A stretch of 16,186 bases of DNA from Methanobacterium sp. Lineage in GTDB: Archaea; Methanobacteriota; Methanobacteria; Methanobacteriales; Methanobacteriaceae. Positions 1-6,980 of this stretch are shown piece by piece. The stretch lies in assembly GCA_003162115.1 (NCBI GenBank), contig PMMV01000135.1:1392-17577 (forward strand), given 5' to 3'. The notes beneath the pieces were generated by a model that was given only the letters and a program-made list of their open reading frames with translations, was not told where the DNA came from and searched no databases. The position numbers were made by a program, and so were the translations under genes. The number at the start of each line of letters is the position of its first letter. Position 1 is the stretch's first letter.

Positions 1-521
1 AGAGCTTTTTCTTCTACATAAATTCTGTAACCATAGGCTATGATGAATAATAATATTAACGTTAAAATTGCAGCCCATGATTGTAAAGCTAATCCAATAA
101 AAATAATAAGGGCTCCTGTATAGGATGGATGACGAACATATTTATATGGGCCTTTTTCTATTACCTGTTGATCTTTCTGAATGCCAACTACTGCAGATAA
201 GAATCTTCCTAAAATAGCCATGGACCATTGTCTTAATATAATTCCTAAAATTATCAGAACTATTCCGAGACTAAAAACCCATCCAGGTAACATTCCAATT
301 TGGGCTCTTGTAAAAGAGAGAGAAAGAATAATGGCTAAGAATATGGTGGCAAATAAATATAGGCCAGAAAATCTGTCTTTGCGTTTTATAACACTGCCCC
401 TACGTCTTATACTGGGAATTATGACTGTACCAACTATTTCACTTAATAACCACAAAGTTAAGACTAATTGAAAGATTAGAGCTTCAGTATTTGTTGGGAA
501 GAAAATTGAAAAATCACTCAT
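1..521 (-). CDS. Isoprenylcysteine carboxyl methyltransferase (ICMT)-like membrane protein, 3' end cut by window edge
   Basis: The minus strand reads as one open frame from an ATG at 521 to the left edge (about 173 residues, no stop), so the C-terminus lies outside. The protein is very hydrophobic, with several predicted membrane helices. Its C-terminal part has the ICMT/phospholipid methyltransferase signature: GRFLSAVVGIQKDQQVIEKG, then PYKYVRHPSYTG, a helix, and the start of an RxxxEE element (YRIYVEEKAL). In this family RHPxYxG and the downstream glutamates form the SAM and substrate site. The family methylates prenylcysteine carboxyls in eukaryotes; archaeal members have unknown substrates, so the reaction here is inferred. 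A GGTGA ribosome site lies six bases before the ATG. It follows the beta-helix gene on the same strand with a T-rich gap between. Confidence 0.85.
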   Translation of the reverse strand, partial: MSDFSIFFPTNTEALIFQLVLTLWLLSEIVGTVIIPSIRRRGSVIKRKDRFSGLYLFATIFLAIILSLSFTRAQIGMLPGWVFSLGIVLIILGIILRQWSMAILGRFLSAVVGIQKDQQVIEKGPYKYVRHPSYTGALIIFIGLALQSWAAILTLILLFIIAYGYRIYVEEKA

Positions 522-580
522 TAATATTCACCAAATTAACAATATTCAGTCGATTTGTTAAAAGAATGGCCAATTATATT

Positions 581-602
581 AAAAAAAATATAGATTTTTT
601 TT
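581..602. terminator. Bidirectional T-tract terminator
   Basis: Eight A's and eight T's flank a short AT spacer, making a 9-bp self-complementary stretch with T8 on both strands. It lies just after the stop codon of the minus-strand beta-helix gene. Archaeal RNA polymerase terminates at oligo-T tracts, so this probably ends that transcript. Confidence 0.4.
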
Positions 603-636
603 GTATGTATGGATCTTTCCAAATTTGTAATTTTAT

Positions 637-1647
637 TTATTCTCCTACAACATTACCGGGTCCTGCTGTGTAGTAGTTTCCACCATTCCCACTTAATGTG
701 TTGTTAATGACAGTGTTACCATCTGTACTCTGTTGAGTTGTCAGTGCTATCCCAACGACCTTGTTATTGGTGATGGTATTTGATTTGATTATGTTTCCAG
801 TACCAGTTATATCTATGCCCTCTTGGTTCCTGTTTAATTGGTTATTGGAGAATACACTATTCGATACAGTCATCCAGATAGCATTGTGGTTACCTGTGCA
901 GATATTACCATCTACTTTGAATCCACTTGCTGTTCCGCTACCTAATGGCTGGATTGCTATTCCATCCCTCTCATTACTTACTTTATTATTTAATATCTGG
1001 AAATTAGTACTTCCAAGGATGGTATAAATACCTGCTTGATCCCCATTGTCTCCTATGACACTATTTCCACTTATCAGGTTATTAGTACTCGCAACATCAA
1101 AAAGTATTCCATGCTGTGTTCCAGATACACTGTTATCTTTTATCTGAGAATTACTTGTAACACCCTCAAATGCCATACCATTACCATAAGTGCTACATGT
1201 ACCGATTATATTGTTTCCGGATACTAATATATTCGTATTAGTTCCAGTATCGCTTATACCATTAAGGTTAGAGTGTATGGTGTTATTTAATATGTTAACA
1301 CTGTTACTGTTCGTTAATTGGATTGGATAGTCATCTGTAAGAGTAAAACCTTTTATGGTAGCTCCTGTACCACTTATACTTACAGCGCCCAGATTTACGG
1401 TTCCATTAGCAATTAGAGTTACATTCTTATTAATGGTCAGCTTTTGTGAATACGTTCCAGGATTAACTATTATATTACTTCCAACAGGGGCGGTGTCAAT
1501 GGCTGATTGAATGCTCTGTCCCGGGTTCACAATTATACCTGATAGTTTAGTTGTATTATTAGTAAAAGATTGATTTATACAACCACTTACAGCTACAACC
1601 AATGTCAAAATGCACAATATCCCTATGAAAATTATATTTTTTTTCAA
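637..1647 (-). CDS. Right-handed parallel beta-helix repeat lipoprotein (NosD/PbH1-like)
   Basis: About 336 residues, probably secreted and lipid-anchored. The N-terminus has lysines, a hydrophobic stretch and a lipobox-like VSGC with the cysteine at residue 23. The body opens with PGQSIQSAIDTAPVGSNIIV and PGTY, the usual start of NosD/pectate-lyase-like beta-helices, followed by many rungs of the type N-x-I-x-x-N with Asn/Gly/Ser-rich turns. Such proteins are common on methanogen surfaces and are thought to bind polysaccharide or partner proteins; the actual ligand is unknown. Start choice: an upstream in-frame TTG at 1659 is possible, but the TTG at 1647 has GAGGGG just before it and gives a normal signal sequence (MKKNIIFIG), so I prefer it. 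A T-tract follows the stop. Confidence 0.85.
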   Translation of the reverse strand: MKKNIIFIGILCILTLVVAVSGCINQSFTNNTTKLSGIIVNPGQSIQSAIDTAPVGSNIIVNPGTYSQKLTINKNVTLIANGTVNLGAVSISGTGATIKGFTLTDDYPIQLTNSNSVNILNNTIHSNLNGISDTGTNTNILVSGNNIIGTCSTYGNGMAFEGVTSNSQIKDNSVSGTQHGILFDVASTNNLISGNSVIGDNGDQAGIYTILGSTNFQILNNKVSNERDGIAIQPLGSGTASGFKVDGNICTGNHNAIWMTVSNSVFSNNQLNRNQEGIDITGTGNIIKSNTITNNKVVGIALTTQQSTDGNTVINNTLSGNGGNYYTAGPGNVVGE

Positions 1648-1749
1648 ATAACCCCTCAATTAAATTAAACAACATAAATCTAATATCACTTAGTTAATTT
1701 ATGTTTTGAAAATGATCTTTATATAAATTTGGATAAATAGCAAACTATG

Positions 1750-1759
1750 AAAAATAAAA
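1750..1759 (-). terminator. T-tract after tRNA-Lys
   Basis: Immediately after the tRNA 3' end the minus strand reads TTTTATTTTT, a plausible archaeal oligo-T terminator. Confidence 0.4.
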
Positions 1760-1833
1760 CGGGCCCGACGGGAATTGAACCCGCGGCCACTCGGTTAAGA
1801 GCCGAGCGCTCTGCCAGACTGAGCTACGGGCCC
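1760..1833 (-). tRNA. tRNA-Lys (anticodon CTT)
   Basis: The minus strand folds as a 74-base cloverleaf. The acceptor stem GGGCCCG pairs with CGGGCCC, with discriminator G. The D stem is GCTC/GAGC. The anticodon stem CTCGG/CCGAG closes the loop CTCTTAA, giving anticodon CTT, which reads AAG (Lys). The T arm is GCGGG-TTCAATT-CCCGT, so its outermost pair is G-T. No CCA is encoded and there is no intron. A TATA-like box and a hairpin lie upstream. Confidence 0.97.
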
Positions 1834-1858
1834 CATACAATTATGTTGGAGTTTAATA

Positions 1859-1887
1859 CTCATTGTGGGCTTCTAAGTCCCACATGA
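1859..1887 (-). other. Hairpin in the presumed tRNA-Lys leader
   Basis: TGTGGG at 1864-1869 pairs with CCCACA at 1879-1884 around a 9-base loop, and outer TCA/TGA pairs with one bulged base extend the stem. It lies between the TATA-like box and the tRNA 5' end, so it would fall in the pre-tRNA leader if that box is used. Confidence 0.35.
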
Positions 1888-1905
1888 TATCCCTCAACAA
1901 CACAA

Positions 1906-1914
1906 CATATATAG
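1906..1914 (-). promoter_or_regulatory. TATA-like box upstream of tRNA-Lys
   Basis: The minus strand reads CTATATATG here, an archaeal-type TATA box. A start about 25 bases downstream would leave roughly 50 bases of leader before the mature tRNA. Assigned from sequence and position only. Confidence 0.4.
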
Positions 1915-2341
1915 TAGTATGGTCTTAAGATATTGAATCTATTATTTAAAGATATTTAAATATTTTTTTTAAATAATTCTATCCAGTAATTGTAGTTTAT
2001 AAGTAATATCAACTATGTATATTTTAATATTTTCGATACTGTTTTATTGGTTATAAAATATACTAAATTAATAGGATATAACTTTTTAAGAAAATAAAAT
2101 ATCGAAACATTGTATATATTGCTATAAATGTATTATAACACCTAATTATGATGTATAAACCTTTAATAATGGTATTTCAACGATATGAAAGAAAATTCTA
2201 TAAATCTTAAAGAGATATTTGTTTAATGCTCGTTATTAATAAGTTAGAGAACATAATGAATCTGAAAGAAGGAATAAATCATTTATCAACTAGTGTATTC
2301 GCAAATATAACCTAAGAAAGACAATAAGGAGATGATAAAAA

Positions 2342-2647
2342 ATGACAGATTTTTACATAATGGTTAATGAATCAGAAAAAGAATTTATAGACCCCATGAG
2401 AGTTGGCAACTACTCAAGAGATCGCGAATTAGATTTTATAGAAAGTTCAACTATTTTTTGGTATCTTATGGGAGCACATGAGAAAGAAGAACATGATAAC
2501 GAAGATATAGTATATCATGGTAGATGGAACGGTAAAAAAATTCGTTTAGTAGGCAAAAAAAATGACAAAGACCTATATGATGCAATAATAAATGACGACA
2601 AGTACACAGACATCACCATAGAAGCACATAATGAAATTGAACAATGA
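2342..2647 (+). CDS. Hypothetical acidic protein, 101 aa
   Basis: A soluble, charged protein rich in Asp, Glu and Lys with no signal peptide or membrane segment. I do not recognise a family. Visible features are a YHGRWNGKKIRLVGKK segment that looks like a beta-hairpin, and an acidic C-terminus. The start is well supported: AAGGAGATGAT at 2326-2336, nearly the full anti-Shine-Dalgarno complement, sits just before the ATG. The winged-helix gene follows 47 bases downstream on the same strand and may share the transcript. The strong ribosome site and the charged composition argue for a real expressed gene despite the unknown role. Confidence 0.75.
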   Translation: MTDFYIMVNESEKEFIDPMRVGNYSRDRELDFIESSTIFWYLMGAHEKEEHDNEDIVYHGRWNGKKIRLVGKKNDKDLYDAIINDDKYTDITIEAHNEIEQ

Positions 2648-2694
2648 AACATATGAACAAATTAATAAGATTAAAATTTAATGGGGAAATCTAA

Positions 2695-2931
2695 ATGGAT
2701 GAAAACAACAAAAAGAAAATCTTAAAAATATTATATAATGCAAAGAAGGAAAATCCCGAAAATCCTGTGGTATCTACCAAAGATTTAGAGGAAAAATTAA
2801 ATATGGAAGATGCGGAGTTAGAATCATATATCCGAGATCTAAAATATAGAGGATATATAGAATACGGTGGTTCAGAAACTTTCGAGGGTCAGGACATTAT
2901 GCTTACTCCTAAAGGAGAAAAAAATGTCTAA
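2695..2931 (+). CDS. Small winged-helix DNA-binding protein, 78 aa
   Basis: The whole protein fits one winged-helix domain. A first helix (KKKILKILYNAKKE) is followed by VVSTKDLEEKLNMEDAELES, a helix-turn-helix, then YIRDLKYRGYIEYG, the recognition helix and first wing strand, and the closing wing strand DIMLTPKGEK. The LTPKGE ending is typical of small archaeal transcriptional regulators. It probably binds DNA as a dimer; its target is unknown, with its own region and the preceding gene as the obvious candidates. The ribosome site is a weak GGGGA about six bases before the ATG. A 279-base AT-rich gap follows, in which I see only a promoter-like stretch near 3128. Confidence 0.8.
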   Translation: MDENNKKKILKILYNAKKENPENPVVSTKDLEEKLNMEDAELESYIRDLKYRGYIEYGGSETFEGQDIMLTPKGEKNV

Positions 2932-3127
2932 TAATCAAACTTTTATCCTTTTAATTAACAATCCCACTTTGAGAGATTAAAATAGATCTGATGAATAGAT
3001 ACTCCAAATCCAATAATTTAATCAATCTTTACAATAATCCAGAATTTAGTTATTAAAGAAATTTAATTCTTACAGATAATCTCGATTTCAATTCAATGAG
3101 AGATTTTTGAATAATTTAAAGAATTTA

Positions 3128-3135
3128 TTATATAT
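3128..3135 (+). promoter_or_regulatory. TATA-like box for the 3211/3410 gene pair
   Basis: TTATATAT lies about 83 bases upstream of the ATG at 3211. A start roughly 25 bases downstream would give a leader of about 55 bases. Inferred from sequence and spacing only. Confidence 0.3.
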
Positions 3136-3210
3136 TTTTTTGTTTCAGTCATGTTAAAAAATTTATGTAAATATTAAGATTAGTTCATAAAAAAAGGAGG
3201 AGCTGGGCAT

Positions 3211-3390
3211 ATGGCGGAATGCATTGTTTGTAATGACGTTGGAGTAGTAGAAAGACATGGTAACTATTTTTGTGCTTTACACGGTAAATATCATATTTTA
3301 GACCCAAATAAATTAGAAAACATAATATTAATGAGATTTGAAGGTAAGTCACCGAAAGAAATTGAAGAAAAATTAGATAAACTTCTATGA
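3211..3390 (+). CDS. Zinc-ribbon-like mini-protein, 59 aa
   Basis: A short frame with a strong ribosome site (GGAGG at 3196-3200). It begins MAECIVCNDVGVVERHGNYF and continues CALHGKYH. The pairs C4-x2-C7 and C21-x2-H24 form a plausible zinc site of the treble-clef or ribbon type. The C-terminal half (about residues 34-59, ending SPKEIEEKLDKLL) should be helical. No family name is certain; it could be a small regulator or an RNA/DNA-binding protein. The next gene starts 19 bases after its stop, so the two are probably translated from one mRNA. Confidence 0.75.
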   Translation: MAECIVCNDVGVVERHGNYFCALHGKYHILDPNKLENIILMRFEGKSPKEIEEKLDKLL

Positions 3391-3409
3391 GTTTAAGGGG
3401 GAATCGTTA

Positions 3410-3577
3410 ATGCCAAATATACGGGAAATAACATTACAAGAACTAACTTATTCGATTGCCATATTAAGAAAACAATATAACAGTAAACCCAGTGAAACAA
3501 TTGGAAAATCAATTGATGAACTGGTAGAAGAACGAAGTAAAATATTGCATAGTATGGGCTTAAATGTGAACGATTAA
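3410..3577 (+). CDS. Hypothetical helical protein, 55 aa (Spo0E-like shape)
   Basis: The frame has AAGGGGG before its ATG and lies 19 bases after the 59-aa gene. The sequence predicts two amphipathic helices, LQELTYSIAILRKQYN and SIDELVEERSKILHSMG, joined by a short loop. That helical hairpin, with a SxDEL motif at the start of the second helix, resembles the Spo0E aspartyl-phosphate phosphatase family, whose motif is SQxLD; the match is weak and I treat it as a structural resemblance only. A competing minus-strand frame over the same bases (3393-3581) is very hydrophobic with no good ribosome site, and I reject it. Confidence 0.55.
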   Translation: MPNIREITLQELTYSIAILRKQYNSKPSETIGKSIDELVEERSKILHSMGLNVND

Positions 3578-3631
3578 ACATGCTGATTTATTGAACTATA
3601 ACTACTATATCGTTCGTTTGATAAATTACGC

Positions 3632-4201
3632 TTAAATGTTAGTATTATTCGTTATTGATTCAACTTGTTGGCTTAAAAGTTTGGCGAATTCGGGATTTTT
3701 AGCCCTAAGATCTCCCCGCTGATTATCATTTGCTTTTATAGCTTCGATGGTTCCATTAAATTCTATTGTGTTGATCTTTGATGTGTTGTTATTGTATTCT
3801 GCATTTAATAGATCTTCATATAAATTAGTATATGCTATTATTAAATCAGATTCGTTACTTAACATTGTAGCATATTTTTTTTGTTGATCAGAGGTGGAAT
3901 AATACATCATTTCACGAATATAATATTTTCTGGTGTTTTCAACGGTTTTTACTTCATCTAATTTATTTAAGAAATCAGGATAATTTTCATACCATTTAGA
4001 GATATTCGTACTTTTATTATTAGATGAGTTAGATACTTCTGTAAAGAGATCACTAACTTTTTGACCATTGTAAGCTTGTAATCTGTAGTCATCATAGTAT
4101 TTGTAGTTTTTATAGTGTGCTAAAGAGTAGTATCCTGCTAATACTGCAACGATAATCACAACAACTATAAACACAATAAAGATTTTGTTCTTTTTTTCCA
4201 A
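3632..4201 (-). CDS. Membrane-anchored hypothetical protein, 189 aa
   Basis: One N-terminal membrane helix (about residues 8-27, valine and isoleucine rich) follows a lysine-rich start, so the rest should lie outside the cell. The exterior part is helical and Asn/Lys/Tyr rich, with no cysteines and no family motif I recognise. Start choice: a GTG at 4210 is in frame, but GGTGAT, the classic archaeal ribosome site, overlaps that GTG and sits four bases before a TTG at 4201, so I place the start at 4201 (MEKKNKIFIV). It is an isolated minus-strand gene between two groups of plus-strand small genes. It could be a signal-anchored surface protein; function unknown. Confidence 0.7.
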   Translation of the reverse strand: MEKKNKIFIVFIVVVIIVAVLAGYYSLAHYKNYKYYDDYRLQAYNGQKVSDLFTEVSNSSNNKSTNISKWYENYPDFLNKLDEVKTVENTRKYYIREMMYYSTSDQQKKYATMLSNESDLIIAYTNLYEDLLNAEYNNNTSKINTIEFNGTIEAIKANDNQRGDLRAKNPEFAKLLSQQVESITNNTNI

Positions 4202-4304
4202 ATTTATCACCGAACACAGTCAAACGTTTTATTATAATAATAAGATATCACTTTATAAGATATAATGATTACTAATTCAAACAACTAAATAGATATAAAA
4301 ATAA

Positions 4305-4451
4305 CTTAAGTTAGAAGTTGAATCTTATATTAAGCAAATAGATCTTTCAAAAGAGCTAAAAGAACCTGTACGATCTTTACTAAAGGATAGTAAAATGGTA
4401 AATAGTGGTTCTTATCTCTTAAATCGCCTCCATCGAGGATTAATAAACTAG
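4305..4451 (+). pseudogene. Start-less ORF remnant upstream of the ribbon-helix-helix-like gene
   Basis: Between in-frame stops at 4302 and 4449 a 48-codon frame reads like real protein: LEVESYIKQIDLSKELKEPV, then a helix and a basic end LLNRLHRGLIN. It has no ATG/GTG/TTG near its beginning (the only Met is mid-frame) and no ribosome site, and the sequence upstream is full of stops. I read it as the 3' remnant of a lost gene, though chance cannot be excluded at this length. A CCTC/GAGG mini-hairpin lies near its end. Confidence 0.3.
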
Positions 4452-4490
4452 AATCTATCTATTTCTTATTTTTTTTGGAGGGAATATGTT

Positions 4491-4646
4491 ATGAGAGAAA
4501 AAAAGATTCCGGTTAAATTGCTTTTTTCTAATTATTTTTATCAGATCATCTTAGATCGCAGAGAAAAGGCTAAATATAAGAGTTTATCTTGTTTTGTTGA
4601 AGATCAGTTACTGCAATACTGGGGAATAGAGGAGGAAGTTTTGTAA
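4491..4646 (+). CDS. Ribbon-helix-helix-like protein, 51 aa
   Basis: The frame has GGAGGG at 4477-4482 before its ATG. An upstream ATG at 4486 is followed by a stop after one further codon, so 4491 is the start. The pattern is a short beta strand (KIPVKLLFS), a helix (YFYQIILDRREKAKY), then KSLSCFVEDQLLQYWG, which matches the MetJ/Arc/CopG layout, in which the 'kSLsxFV' segment begins the second helix. Such proteins usually act as dimeric DNA-binding repressors, often as antitoxins, but no toxin gene is adjacent; the remnant at 4305-4451 is the only upstream candidate partner. It converges on the frameshifted zinc-ribbon gene with a gap of 37 bases. Confidence 0.6.
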   Translation: MREKKIPVKLLFSNYFYQIILDRREKAKYKSLSCFVEDQLLQYWGIEEEVL

Positions 4647-4683
4647 TAAGTGGATGGATATGATTTTACACGTATTTTATCCT

Positions 4684-4961
4684 TTAAATCACTCCTATCA
4701 TAATGAGAATTGAACCATAAAATAGAATTAACAATAAACTTAACAGAATAATACCTATTCCCCTTTCTCCTTTATTCTTTAATATATAATCAATTCCAAT
4801 GAATATTCCTAATATTGGAATTATTATTGTTAATAAAATATCAGCAGTATGGACACTAACAGGTCCTTCATTTTGTTCAGGAATTACTGGTTTAAGATTT
4901 GCTCCACATTCGCTACAAAACTTTCCATCTTCTATTTTAGCCCCAATTCCTTACAATACAT
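4684..4961 (-). pseudogene. Zinc-ribbon plus membrane-helix protein, frameshifted
   Basis: From an ATG at 4961, with GGTGG before it, the frame begins MYCKE and should continue C-GAKIEDGKFCSECGANL. One base is missing near 4943-4946 (TTGGGG where TGTGGGG is expected), and the original frame stops within a few codons. With that base restored the product is about 92 residues: a CxxC...CxxC zinc ribbon, a short linker, then two membrane helices (ILLTIIIPILGIFIGIDYIL and GIIILLSLLLILFYG-like). The same architecture recurs in three genes just upstream. This is either a decayed paralogue or a one-base sequence error; the rest of the frame is clean, which suggests a recent or artificial change. Confidence 0.7.
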
Positions 4962-4979
4962 TTAACCACCATTTTTATA

Positions 4980-5435
4980 TTAATATGAAGTTAATAAAGC
5001 AAAAACTATCAAAGCAATAACAAAACCAACAAAAATACTAATAAGACCCGTTTTAGTTGTTAATTTATCCTTAAACAACCTTCCATTTATAAAACCGCCC
5101 CCAAAACAGCCTATAATAAAAGCATAAGTTGGTGTATAAGAATATAAAAGAAATGTTATAAAAAGTGTTAAAGCAGACATTGTTGTTACAGCTTTAAAAT
5201 CTAAAATTTCATCTTTCTTATCAATTTGGCTTGGAACATTTTTTCCATTATCAAATGATTCATTACGTTTTGGAATTGTTATAACAGATCCAGATGCACT
5301 TTTTTCAACTTCTTCTTCATTCTTCTTCCATTCTTCCCCTCTGCCTTCTATTTCCATATATTCTTTGGTACCAACACATTTAGGACACCAACTACTTTCC
5401 CCTATATCTTTTCCACAAAGAGGACAATAAGCCAT
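4980..5435 (-). CDS. Zinc-ribbon membrane protein, 151 aa
   Basis: Intact member of the zinc-ribbon array. A single zinc ribbon with C4, C7, C17 and C20 (MAYCPLCGKD ... WCPKC) is followed by a charged Glu/Lys-rich linker (about residues 22-78). Hydrophobic segments then cover roughly 84-100, 102-118 and 129-149; the middle one is glycine-rich. The ribosome site AGGAGGT stands clearly upstream of the ATG. The ribbon is expected on the cytoplasmic side, where it may bind a partner or metal; no family function is established. It lies 18 bases from the start of the frameshifted 4684-4961 gene and may be co-transcribed with it. Confidence 0.8.
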   Translation of the reverse strand: MAYCPLCGKDIGESSWCPKCVGTKEYMEIEGRGEEWKKNEEEVEKSASGSVITIPKRNESFDNGKNVPSQIDKKDEILDFKAVTTMSALTLFITFLLYSYTPTYAFIIGCFGGGFINGRLFKDKLTTKTGLISIFVGFVIALIVFALLTSY

Positions 5436-5581
5436 ATAATACCTCCTATTACTCTCAGTCTTAAAATGATATTCACCTCATTCGGGATGTTAGTTACTAA
5501 TATATCTGATTTTATACATTTAATGAATTATATACCATATTTTGTGTATTAAGATGATCATCTAACTTATTCAATAATATT

Positions 5582-6060
5582 TTACTCATTAGCCTTGAGA
5601 TTGTAATTATTATATTTTCTATATATTATAACTCCAATAAGTCCACCTAAAAGTCCAAATGCTCCTAATATGAAAAGCCCTGCCATTAGATAATATAAAC
5701 CTGAAAATAATCCCATAATAATAGAATAAAAAACTGCGACGATCACTGAATTAATAATACCATTTAAATATTCTCTTCCTGAAAAAAATCCGGTTATTAT
5801 TCCGGAAATACTCATCAAGAAAATATATGTTAATGGTGAATAACTGATATCAGGGGTATTATAATTTCCAGAAATATACAATGCCACAACAATTAGCATC
5901 ATTACAACAAAATAAGCTATTATTCCTATTAAAATTACTTTCCAATTAATAATTTTTGTGATTCCGCTATTATTCATTTTAGGTTTTATTCTTGTTCCAC
6001 AATTTTGGCAAAATGATGCATTACCTCATTTTCATTACCACATTTAGTACAATAAACCAT
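5582..6060 (-). pseudogene. Zinc-ribbon plus multi-helix membrane protein, frameshifted in the ribbon
   Basis: The visible long frame (from an ATG at 5977, 131 residues) encodes only the membrane part. In the sequence just before it the first zinc-ribbon half, MVYCTKCGNENEV, starts at an ATG at 6060 preceded by GGTGAT, and the second half, ASFCQNCGTRIKPK, runs straight into that ATG in the other frame. One base is missing at about 6020-6021 (GTAATGCA where GTAAATGCA would restore NAS). Repaired, the protein is about 159 residues: a four-cysteine ribbon and about four membrane helices with Gly-rich turns. It could still be translated as the 131-aa membrane part alone, but no good ribosome site precedes 5977. 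Confidence 0.75.
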
Positions 6061-6141
6061 TATATCACCAATCCTTACAATGCATTAGACACTCCTATAG
6101 TTTTAAATTTATTCACTTTATAAAGCAAAAAATAAATTTAA

Positions 6142-6453
6142 CTATCTTATATTTTCATTTTGTGCATAATATTTTTCTAAAGCTGTTTTGGATTCTGTAA
6201 CTAATTTTGATGTATCTGATTTTTTATCAAAAAATATAGTCATCTCAATAATTGCTCGGTTTTTGTTTTTATCATAATAAACATGTATCAGAGTATCTGA
6301 ATTGAAATATTCTTGTAATATTTCTTGAATTAATCCACAAGATTCTTCTGGGAGTTCGTCATCATAAAACTTTAATATTTCCAGATTAGGGGGATCACCA
6401 TAATTCTCAACATTTATTATTGGTTCGGTTATTAATCCTTCGTAATGTAACAT
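6142..6453 (-). CDS. Hypothetical soluble protein, 103 aa
   Basis: I do not recognise the family. It has no signal peptide, membrane helix or cysteine pair; its single Cys lies in ESCGLIQEILQEYF. The C-terminal half looks like alternating strands and a helix (DTLIHVYYDKNKNRAIIEMT, then ALEKYYAQ). The start at 6453 is supported by GGAGAGG a few bases upstream. It lies between two zinc-ribbon membrane genes on the same strand, 20 bases after the stop of the 6474-6830 gene, so it is probably in the same transcript, and may be a partner of that protein. Confidence 0.65.
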   Translation of the reverse strand: MLHYEGLITEPIINVENYGDPPNLEILKFYDDELPEESCGLIQEILQEYFNSDTLIHVYYDKNKNRAIIEMTIFFDKKSDTSKLVTESKTALEKYYAQNENIR

Positions 6454-6473
6454 CTAATCCTCTCCTAATTATT

Positions 6474-6830
6474 CTAAGTTCTTATTATTTTCTTGGCTTC
6501 ATCATAAGTCCATAGAATTACTACAATTAAAGCAATTATACCCCATATAAGACCTAAAAAATATCCTACCGCAAACACAGCTATAAAAGATATAAGACCT
6601 TTAGCATACTCACCTATATATATAAACCCTAATCCAGCGATTATAATATTTAAAAGAGCCGCCTCCACTGGATTTTTCTTATCAGTTTTTTGATTAGATT
6701 TGCTATCAGGTTCAATATTCTTAGATTCTTTTATTTCATTACCACATTCTTGACAAAACTTAGCATCTTTAAGAATTTCTGCTCCACATTCATTACAAAA
6801 AGAACTATCCCCCAAATTGACACCCCACAT
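6474..6830 (-). CDS. Zinc-ribbon protein with TM2-like membrane domain, about 113-118 aa
   Basis: The N-terminal zinc ribbon FCNECGAEILKDAKFCQECG has two CxxC pairs. A Lys/Ser/Asn-rich linker follows, then a hydrophobic domain with LLNIIIAGLGFIYIGEYAKG and a WGIIALIVVILWTYDEAKKI ending. The GLG-x-x-Y-x-G-x-x-x-KG pattern and the final helix resemble the TM2-type domain found fused to zinc ribbons in many prokaryotes; its function is unknown. Start is uncertain. The ATG at 6830 has no ribosome site, whereas a TTG at 6815 has GGGGTG just upstream and gives MGDSSFCNECG. The extra residues WGVNLGDSSF look like the end of a second ribbon, so an N-terminal loss is possible. Confidence 0.75.
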   Translation of the reverse strand: MWGVNLGDSSFCNECGAEILKDAKFCQECGNEIKESKNIEPDSKSNQKTDKKNPVEAALLNIIIAGLGFIYIGEYAKGLISFIAVFAVGYFLGLIWGIIALIVVILWTYDEAKKIIRT

Positions 6831-6980
6831 TATTTAATGATATACTCTTATTGTCTTAAATGTTTGGATAATAAAATAAAATTGTGATATAAAGCGAGAA
6901 AGAAAAATTAACTCTTATCTTTTAGATTCATGTTCATATTTATCTAATAGTTTAATAATACCATTCATTAGGTTATTAAA

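Larger units (their letters stand above)
1834..2341. other. 508-base AT-rich intergenic region
   Basis: It lies between divergent units, the tRNA on minus and the 2342 gene on plus. The left part holds the tRNA promoter and leader hairpin. A 10-bp AT inverted repeat (1941-1950 with 1968-1977) is present but is low complexity. A TATA-like CTATAAAT at 2198-2205, preceded by an A-rich BRE-like stretch, could serve the 2342 gene. A 29-codon plus-strand ORF from 2226 has no ribosome site and I do not call it. I see no other gene. Confidence 0.5.

Noticed and set aside
181..471. 96-codon plus-strand frame
   Set aside because: It is the reverse of the ICMT-like gene, whose motifs on the minus strand are clear.
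1941..1977. AT-only 10-bp inverted repeat
   Set aside because: Low-complexity A/T sequence makes such repeats common here; no terminator or gene is linked to it.
2226..2315. 29-codon plus-strand frame upstream of the 2342 gene
   Set aside because: No ribosome site, and it lies in what looks like the leader of the next gene.
3393..3581. 62-codon hydrophobic minus-strand frame
   Set aside because: It is the reverse of the 55-aa plus-strand gene, which has a better ribosome site and close spacing to its neighbour.
4684..6060. Programmed frameshifting in the two zinc-ribbon genes
   Set aside because: The two sites share no slippery heptamer or downstream structure, so independent indels or sequencing errors are simpler.
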